A DNA stretch of 64,000 bases. It comes from JADJQU01 sp035490315 (GTDB lineage Bacteria; Planctomycetota; UBA1135; GCA-002686595). Within the stretch, counting starts at the first letter, position 1, and every line of letters starts with the position of its first letter. Positions 61,252 through 64,000 of the stretch are shown here, piece after piece. A program made the position numbers and the translations under genes. The notes under the pieces were generated by a model. That model was not told the origin of the DNA and searched no databases. It was given only the letters and a program-made list of their open reading frames with translations. The DNA lies in NCBI GenBank assembly GCA_035490315.1, contig DATHET010000191.1, forward strand, positions 1 through 64,000, given 5' to 3'.

Positions 61252-61507
61252 GATTCAACCGCTGTTGGCAGCTTCAACCGTCGATTCGAGGGGGCAGGCG
61301 GGAAGACCCTAGGTTCGAATTTCAGCACGCAGACGGCAATGGGTTCCCATTGCTGCGCTCGTCAGCCTACGGCGCGACTTAGCGCCCGATCCCGCTGAGG
61401 CCAGGGCGGTATAGACTGAGCCGCGCAGTCCAGGATCTCATCCTCTGGACACACACCATCGACGTCGTTGATTCGACCGAGCCCTTGACCCTGGAACTTC
61501 AGTGAGC

Positions 61508-63088
61508 ATGCGTCGGCTTGCCTTGTTGGTCCTTGGATTCGGGCTCGTGATCGCCGCATGGTTCTTTTCGAGGCCGACCGCAGACCTTCAACCCGTCGAT
61601 CCCGAGCTCGAGGACGATCGAGCAGCGATTGCAGCAGCCAGCGCTGAATTGCCTTCGCCCTTGTCCGACGCGTCGATCTCGAAGCGGGGATCCGCCGATC
61701 CCGTACCTGTGGCGGCGGCCGCGCTCGCAGGTCCGCCCTTCGATGCGCGGAACGATACGGTGACGCTCTCCGGGTTCGTGCTTCCTGCTCCCGGCACGGA
61801 AAGCGATCCGTCCTCGACCTGGGTGAGCCTCACCGACCGCCTGGGCAAATCGCGCCGCTCGAAAGTCAATTCGGAGGGAGATTATTCGTTCTTGCACGTC
61901 GAGCCCGGGCGATTCTGGATCCGAGCTGAGTCAGACCTGGGTGGAATGGCGCGGCGCGTGATCGATCTCGACCTCGCCGCCGGCGATCGCAGGCTCGATC
62001 TGCAGCTCGGGAGCTCGCTGGACATCACGATCGAAGTCGTCGATCTGGTTGGCCGGCCGATCCGCAGCTCTCATTTGTTCGCAGTGGCGACCAGCGAGGA
62101 ACCCGGCGACTGGTTAGCCGATGACACCCATGCAAAGCAGTCGTGGCAATCGAATGACTTTGGCGCGACGAGCTCTCCGGCCCCGGTACTCGGTCGCGTG
62201 CGGCTGGCGATCCGGCCGCCGATTTTCGTCAGCCTTGTGAATTATCAGCGTGTCATCGCTTCGCAGCGAGTCGAACCCGGGCAGACCAAGGTGCGCTTCG
62301 TCCTGGATCCGACGGCGCCCGAGCTGCAGAACGGGCGACTGCGTCTGCGGTTGATCGACGGACAGACTCGGCAGCCTCTGGCTGGGATCTTCGTGTCCAT
62401 GACCTACGGCGTTGGATCCTGCACCTGTCCACCGACAAGTGTCGATGGCATTTTCACCATGCCGTGCGTTCCCGGGGTGCTCGATCTTCGCGTGCCGAGC
62501 ATGGAGTACGAGAGTGCCGAGCTGCAGGTGCGCATCGAACCCGGCGTCGAAACCGATCTTGGCGACATCACGCTCGGGCCCGCGATTTCGATTTCAGGCA
62601 TGGTCCTCGATGACCAGGGTCAGGGCCGCGAGACTTTGATCACGTATGACATGCTCGATCCAATCACTCGCGCGCCTGGCTATCAGGGAATTCAGTGGGC
62701 AGTGAAATCTTCAGCCGACGGCTCCTTCCAGGTTACGGCGATCGCGCATCGGATCTATCGCCTGCGGGTCCGGGATGAGGCGTTCGCACTCCAATCCATG
62801 GACGTCGATGCGCGCTCGGGATCCGTCGAGAACGTGATCATGCGCGTGGCGCGTGGAGAGCCGCTCATCGTGAGCTCGGACGATCGCTGGCCGCTGGTGC
62901 GCTTCGACGTGCTCGACGAGAGCGGCGTGCTGGTGATCTCCAATCGGCCGCTCTACGGGCCAGAGCCGGAGAAGATCCTGCTGACGCCAGGCCTGTACGA
63001 AGTCGAAGTGCGCGTTGCCGGAGTGCTCGAAGGCGCTCGACGGCTCCTGACGATCGCGAGCGAGCCGGTGGAGCTCGTCCTGCCCTGA
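61508..63088 (+). CDS. Membrane-anchored beta-sandwich (carboxypeptidase-regulatory-like) protein
   Basis: A 526-residue protein with an N-terminal anchor (LALLVLGFGLVIAAWFF, about 4-20), an acidic linker of about 50 residues and several regulatory-like sandwich segments: VNSEGDYSFLHVEPGRFWIRA near 125-145, SVDGIFTMPCVPGVLDLRVP near 315-335, SSADGSFQVTAIAHRIYRLR near 400-420. No catalytic motif is seen. It has the same plan as the proteins at 26487-27965 and 32007-33719. ATG 61508 is preferred; GTG 61502 is an alternative. No flanking repeat was found here. Confidence 0.68.
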   Translation: MRRLALLVLGFGLVIAAWFFSRPTADLQPVDPELEDDRAAIAAASAELPSPLSDASISKRGSADPVPVAAAALAGPPFDARNDTVTLSGFVLPAPGTESDPSSTWVSLTDRLGKSRRSKVNSEGDYSFLHVEPGRFWIRAESDLGGMARRVIDLDLAAGDRRLDLQLGSSLDITIEVVDLVGRPIRSSHLFAVATSEEPGDWLADDTHAKQSWQSNDFGATSSPAPVLGRVRLAIRPPIFVSLVNYQRVIASQRVEPGQTKVRFVLDPTAPELQNGRLRLRLIDGQTRQPLAGIFVSMTYGVGSCTCPPTSVDGIFTMPCVPGVLDLRVPSMEYESAELQVRIEPGVETDLGDITLGPAISISGMVLDDQGQGRETLITYDMLDPITRAPGYQGIQWAVKSSADGSFQVTAIAHRIYRLRVRDEAFALQSMDVDARSGSVENVIMRVARGEPLIVSSDDRWPLVRFDVLDESGVLVISNRPLYGPEPEKILLTPGLYEVEVRVAGVLEGARRLLTIASEPVELVLP

Positions 63089-63206
63089 AGCCGGAAACGG
63101 TCAGTCTGGGAGACTCGCGCTCCGAGGACTCTCTCGGACTAGGCGAGACTGTGCTCGAAGCCGCGCTGTCGCGCCTGCGTTGATCACCGCGCCTGGCGCA
63201 GAGTCT

Positions 63207-64000
63207 TCAACGCTTCTCGAGGCAGCGCGCGACGTCGAGGAACATGATCGGATCGAACGTGATCGGGATGCCGTACACCTGGTCCGCGGGGGAGACGGTG
63301 ATCGCTAAGCAGTCATGGGTCGATCCGGACGCCGCCACTGCGCAAAGCGCGGCCGCGTAGCGCCTCGCGTCGGCGGGCAGAAGCACCTCGACCGTCGAAT
63401 CGGCGACGCTGACTTCGCGGATGAACAGCTGCACCACTCCGGCAGCACGATTCTCCGCCGTGCTCCAGGCCAGCCAGCGGCGATGGCTGCCGGAAATCCT
63501 GCCGGAATCCAGCCCAGAAAGATGCGACACGAGCTCCATCGGAGGCTCGAGCTGCACGCCAGTCAGAGCGCTGACCACCGCAATTTTTTCGATCTCCGAC
63601 TCGTCCGCGCTCAAGTAGTCGACCGCCAGGCTCGGCTCGCCCTTGGCCGAATGGCCCGAGCCGCAAGCGTCGCGGATGAAGACCTTGTTGCCCAGCGCTG
63701 CATCCAGTGTGAGCTGCAAGATCACCTTGCGCGCCTTGGGCGAGATGATCGTGAAATCGGAGCCGTTCTCTTCGCTCACGAACACATCGTCGCTGCCGTC
63801 GCCATCGACGTCGCCGATCTTGCTCGCGACGATTCCGAGGCTTCTCGTCGGAATCGTCGCAAGCGTCTGAAGTCCGTTACCGGACAACAGCTGGCACTCG
63901 ACTCCCTTGAGCATGACGAGCAGGAAGTCTTCTTGACCGTCTGCATCACAGTCTCCGACAGCGAGGATCGCCTGTCCCACCATCGCTTCGAATTCAGGTA
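63207..64000 (-). CDS. FG-GAP/VCBS-repeat protein, C-terminal part (runs off the right edge)
   Basis: The frame is open to the right edge, giving more than 260 residues ending ...FLDVARCLEKR. Two FG-GAP-type Ca-binding motifs are visible: VGDCDADGQEDFLLV and IGDVDGDGSDDVFV. A Met lies a few residues inside the edge, but the reading continues past it, so the true start is outside. These repeats form beta-propellers that bind ligands or matrix. It is likely exported; the N-terminus is not seen. It converges with the preceding gene. Confidence 0.7.
   Translation of the reverse strand, partial: PEFEAMVGQAILAVGDCDADGQEDFLLVMLKGVECQLLSGNGLQTLATIPTRSLGIVASKIGDVDGDGSDDVFVSEENGSDFTIISPKARKVILQLTLDAALGNKVFIRDACGSGHSAKGEPSLAVDYLSADESEIEKIAVVSALTGVQLEPPMELVSHLSGLDSGRISGSHRRWLAWSTAENRAAGVVQLFIREVSVADSTVEVLLPADARRYAAALCAVAASGSTHDCLAITVSPADQVYGIPITFDPIMFLDVARCLEKR

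Noticed and set aside
61311..61328. TTCGAAT motif that resembles a tRNA T-loop
   Set aside because: The flanking bases do not form the 5-bp T-stem, and no anticodon or acceptor arm can be built around it.

Overview
This 64 kb window is gene-dense, high-GC bacterial DNA. It most resembles a planctomycete of the Poly30/Saltatorellus type. That placement is inferred from protein style, since no rRNA or marker phylogeny is available here. The clues are secreted proteins ending in two recurrent Cys-containing modules (one starting 'YCxxKxNxLGC', one 'YCFGDGxGT'), ECF sigma factors beside Ser/Thr kinases, sulfatase-fold lipoproteins, MauG-type cytochrome c peroxidases and a multihaem cytochrome fused to HEAT repeats. 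No rRNA, tRNA or CRISPR array was found.

Layout. 1-13.7 kb: a truncated lipoprotein gene, a DUF5946 protein, a FlgM-like protein, an M1 metallopeptidase with an overlapping membrane protein, a sulfatase-fold lipoprotein, a pentahaem cytochrome-HEAT protein, an M24 peptidase, prfB with its programmed +1 frameshift, and an EamA transporter. 13.9-31.2 kb: secreted proteins (a TSP3/GEVED protein, a subtilase and a smaller protein), a redoxin gene, and directly after it a TlpA-like thioredoxin gene whose active-site Cys codon is an in-frame TGA followed by a SECIS-like hairpin. This is probably a selenoprotein (U-M-S-C). Then come lipoproteins, an ECF sigma factor, a repeat-flanked membrane-anchored protein, another sulfatase-fold lipoprotein, purH and an SGNH hydrolase.

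32.0-48.2 kb: a catabolic locus built from two divergent operons that share about 30 bp. The minus-strand operon (LutA to the 32.0 kb gene, 11 genes) encodes an alpha-L-fucosidase and what looks like the complete non-phosphorylating L-fucose route: mutarotase, dehydrogenase, lactonase, L-fuconate dehydratase, keto-deoxy-fuconate dehydrogenase and diketo-acid hydrolase. It also carries LutABC to oxidise the lactate produced. The plus-strand operon encodes a sugar ABC importer and a PhzF-like isomerase.

48.2-64 kb: a coiled-coil trypsin-like protease, a cupin, a class IV PLP enzyme, a minus-strand signalling cluster (ECF sigma, Ser/Thr kinase, HEAT-cyclophilin fusion, CPBP protease), tandem MauG-type peroxidases, an ArsI-like dioxygenase with Cys-pair tails followed by a Cys-tailed ECF sigma factor, a third membrane-anchored beta-sandwich-type protein, and a truncated FG-GAP protein.

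The observations most worth following are the candidate selenoprotein, the fucose-to-pyruvate locus with a possible new L-fucose dehydrogenase, the 94-bp perfect palindrome and 159-bp inverted-repeat element that both supply the stop codon of the adjacent gene, and the Cys-tailed ArsI/sigma pair.
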